NCBI RefSeq assembly: GCF_000485595.1 | Contig: NW_014577593.1 | Location: 156,950 to 189,096, forward strand | Direction of reading: 5' to 3' | DNA: 32,147 nucleotides | Origin: Priapulus caudatus | Taxonomy: Eukaryota > Priapulida > Priapulimorpha > Priapulimorphida > Priapulidae | Shown: positions 29,867 through 32,147 of the stretch, in pieces | Layout of the letters: every line of letters begins with the position of its first letter | How positions within the stretch are numbered: position 1 is the first letter of the stretch | Position numbers and translations under genes: made by a program | The notes under the pieces: model-generated | What the model was told of the DNA's origin: nothing | Database searches by the model: none | The model's input: the letters and a program-made list of their open reading frames with translations, nothing else

Positions 29867-31184
29867 TGCGTTCATTGTGCCACCTGGTTATGTGAGCAGT
29901 AATGATTTTGGGTGGTGACCTCACAATGACCTCACATTGACCTTACAGTGATCATTCTTATATGATGTTCTTATGATATGTACGTTAGCTTTAGGATGAG
30001 TTGTCATGGCTAGCTAGGCTTTATTAGAAAAGGCAGTTCTTACCTTACATCTTATAAAGGTTGTCATACGATATATATATATATATGCGTGTATATAATG
30101 TGGATGCACACATGACATGCATTTCTTCAACTACCATGTGAAGCCCAGGGAATGAACCTACAATTTTTTTTGGACTGAAACGAGTGGATATATGTCGGAG
30201 ACATATTAATTGATACTGGTTGGGGCAGCTGCGAATACCTGCACCTATTGTGGGCACATCTTGATGACCGCTAGTCTGCTGGCGGGTATTCGAAGCTTGA
30301 TACGGCTGCGGGGAATTAGCGCATGCTCCCGACATAGCTAAGGGTGTGTACATGCGCACATTTCTAGATGTATTCCTACTTACGAGTATGGACTTTGTAA
30401 AGTATATATGCCTGCCGATGTTCACCAATTTTCCCTAGAACCTGTACACGTAGGTTTTCGATTTAACAATAGGTTAGAATATTTGTTTATCATGGGTGTT
30501 GATTGTGTGCGTATGTGGGGTGTGATTGATATTACTATATCGTGTTTGTGCCCGTAGTAAACCTCATTAAATTAATGTAATATCAGTGTGGTGCACTATG
30601 CTTCCAGGTAGCAGGCAGGTGGTAACAAGTGGAGAGGGTTAAAATAATAACTTTTAGTGACAGCGCTGGCAGGTAATTAGGGGGTGGGGTGGGGATGAAG
30701 GCAACGTTTGGTGACAAGTTGTTTGTGGTGAAGGAGGGCGTAAAGGTAACGTTCGGTGACAGGTGACGTGCAGAAGTGGGGTGTGGCTAACGTTTGGTTG
30801 CAGAGGTGTAGGGAGGGGAATACTTTGCCCATGAATGTACTGCATTGTACGTAAATACCTGCACAATATATACAGTTACAGACTATATGAACTATGTTAG
30901 ATGTAAAAAAATTTAATCAGTATCATTGGACTTACTTAACCCAGCGGTACTTATTATTTAAGATATAATAAAGCATACGATATATACTGATTAATTCAAT
31001 ATGATATATACGTGATTCATATTATGTAAAATGATAATAATTGATTAATTACCTAGGAGAGCCCGAATGGGGCATTACACAGAATATATATATATTAAAC
31101 TGCGAGGCTACGCCTACGATGACGACGCTACATGGCGCAGGATAGCGTCCCTTGGCAAGAAGTCCTGTTGATCGACGGCACAGC
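29867..31184 (+). other. 3' UTR and flank of the giant gene
   Basis: Candidate poly(A) signals are ATTAAA at 30566-30571 and AATAAA at 30967-30972. A weak minisatellite around 30700-30805 has three AACGTTTGGTGACA-like words about 42-45 bp apart. There is a short AT run at 30073-30085. No gene recognised. Confidence 0.4.
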
Positions 31185-31531
31185 TTAGCTGAGACGGCCG
31201 CAGAGAAATCTTGTTGCTTGATTGCCATAGCTTGGGTTACTAGCCATGGGGTGTGACCTAGCTTGGGTAAAGCCAGGTAGTTTAGTTTTTAGCCGAAAGG
31301 CACTGAGGGTAGTCACAGCCAGTGGTTCTTTTACGTCCCCATTGGCCTTAGTATTACTGGAGACGGGACCGCCATTGTACGTAGTCATCCGAGCCACGGG
31401 AGATTCACAGTCTCCAATGTTGAGAGCCAGGTTTTTACACCTTGCGAAAATTCACTGCCCTGGCCGGGTTTTGAACTCGCAGCCTTCAGTGGACAATGTA
31501 CGGGCCTAACCACTGGGCAACGGAGGCTCCT
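31185..31531 (-). mobile_element. tRNA-derived SINE
   Basis: On the minus strand, GCCTCCGTTGCCCAGTGGTT (from about 31526) resembles a tRNA start with an A box, and GAGTTCAAAACCC (31478-31466) resembles a diverged B box at tRNA-like spacing. The body further 3' contains GGGACGTAAAAGAACCACTG, a type of sequence I recall as a recurring SINE body in marine invertebrate genomes. The head is too diverged and too extended to be a working tRNA gene. Confidence 0.6.
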
Positions 31532-32147
31532 CTTTCGTAGGTGGCTCCTCTTTCGGAGGCTCATAATAATGTAGTGTAACATTACACCCATGCAGCCAGT
31601 GAGCATTTATTATGATAATGAGCCAAATGTGTATACCCTACAGCGTAATAAAATCTGGTGTAACATCGGAAGAGAGCAAACACAATGCATATAACACAAA
31701 CTAATGTTATATTATTTTATTGCATTTTTCGCTTAACAGTAACCGTTAGTAGTCGATTCGCTGTATTTATGAAAAATGTAAACGTTCTCACGCAACACTA
31801 GTATCAGTTTGCCACTGGCGACGTGTGATAATGCTACCAGTTGGTTTGTTAGAGATTAGTGATGTTTGAGTGTGCTACCTGGATGTCATCCACCGGTAGG
31901 TAGAAACAGTTTGCCGTACATTGAAATTTGTCTTAGGTGTTGGAAATACACTCAGGTGTCATCTCGGATCTCATATTAATGTTTTAGTCGTGCTTTGTAA
32001 TGTGTCATTGAATCAGAACATTGAATTATCCAAGAATTATGCTCGTGTCTGTTTTCAATCCTGGATCAAATCTTATTGAAACCTATGTTGTTCTACGTGA
32101 TCTGTCTTAATGTGTCCACAATTCAAGTTGATAATTACGTATATCTC
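31532..32147. other. Intergenic DNA at right edge
   Basis: A short duplicated GGCTCCTCTTTCG word lies at 31525-31560, and AATAAA occurs at 31647-31652. The remainder is AT-rich with no coding signal or recognisable element. Confidence 0.4.

Noticed and set aside
31464-31534. Functional tRNA gene
   Set aside because: The A and B box likenesses are diverged and followed by a longer SINE-like body. A cloverleaf is not convincing.

Overview
This is animal (metazoan) nuclear DNA. Protein-coding segments are separated by GT-AG introns, intergenic DNA is AT-rich, and inverted-repeat DNA transposons, a LINE remnant, a tRNA-derived SINE and microsatellites are scattered throughout. The protein families (a mitochondrial ribosomal protein and a secreted reeler-domain protein) and the repeat style suggest a bilaterian, probably aquatic, invertebrate. 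Nothing here fixes the phylum or species.

Three gene models are supported by conserved protein sequence and/or matching splice phases. (1) MRPS28, the mitochondrial small-subunit ribosomal protein bS1m, lies on the minus strand (1056-5149) as two exons around a 3.5-kb intron that holds a nest of inverted-repeat transposons. (2) A secreted single-reeler-domain protein lies on the minus strand (10518-12542) as three exons that join exactly into 209 codons. (3) A giant plus-strand gene (13879-29866) has four coding exons whose splice phases all match (0, 1, 0) and give one 3,799-residue protein. It is mostly disordered and very rich in short repeats, with nuclear-localisation and AT-hook-like basic patches, two C2HC zinc knuckles, and five spaced copies of an acidic-hydrophobic FLDDDD-type motif. 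I cannot assign it to a known family.

Layout: 1-80 transposon ends; 81-1055 downstream flank of MRPS28; 1056-5149 MRPS28; 5150-7860 intergenic DNA with two CAGGG-ended MITEs and a LINE 3' remnant; 7862-8000 a lone MADF-like exon or relic; 8156-8610 a palindromic MITE; 8611-10186 mostly featureless apart from one transposon fragment; 10187-12542 the reeler gene; 12543-13878 the head-to-head interval between the reeler and giant genes, with a long CT microsatellite; 13879-29866 the giant gene; 29867-32147 its 3' flank with a SINE.

The genes are not an operon and share no obvious pathway. The most interesting items are the giant gene's unusual architecture, an inverted pair of the same transposon in the two introns flanking its 6.8-kb exon, the nested TTAA-targeting MITE inside the MRPS28 intron, and three MITEs that share CAGGG ends and perfect 5-bp target duplications.
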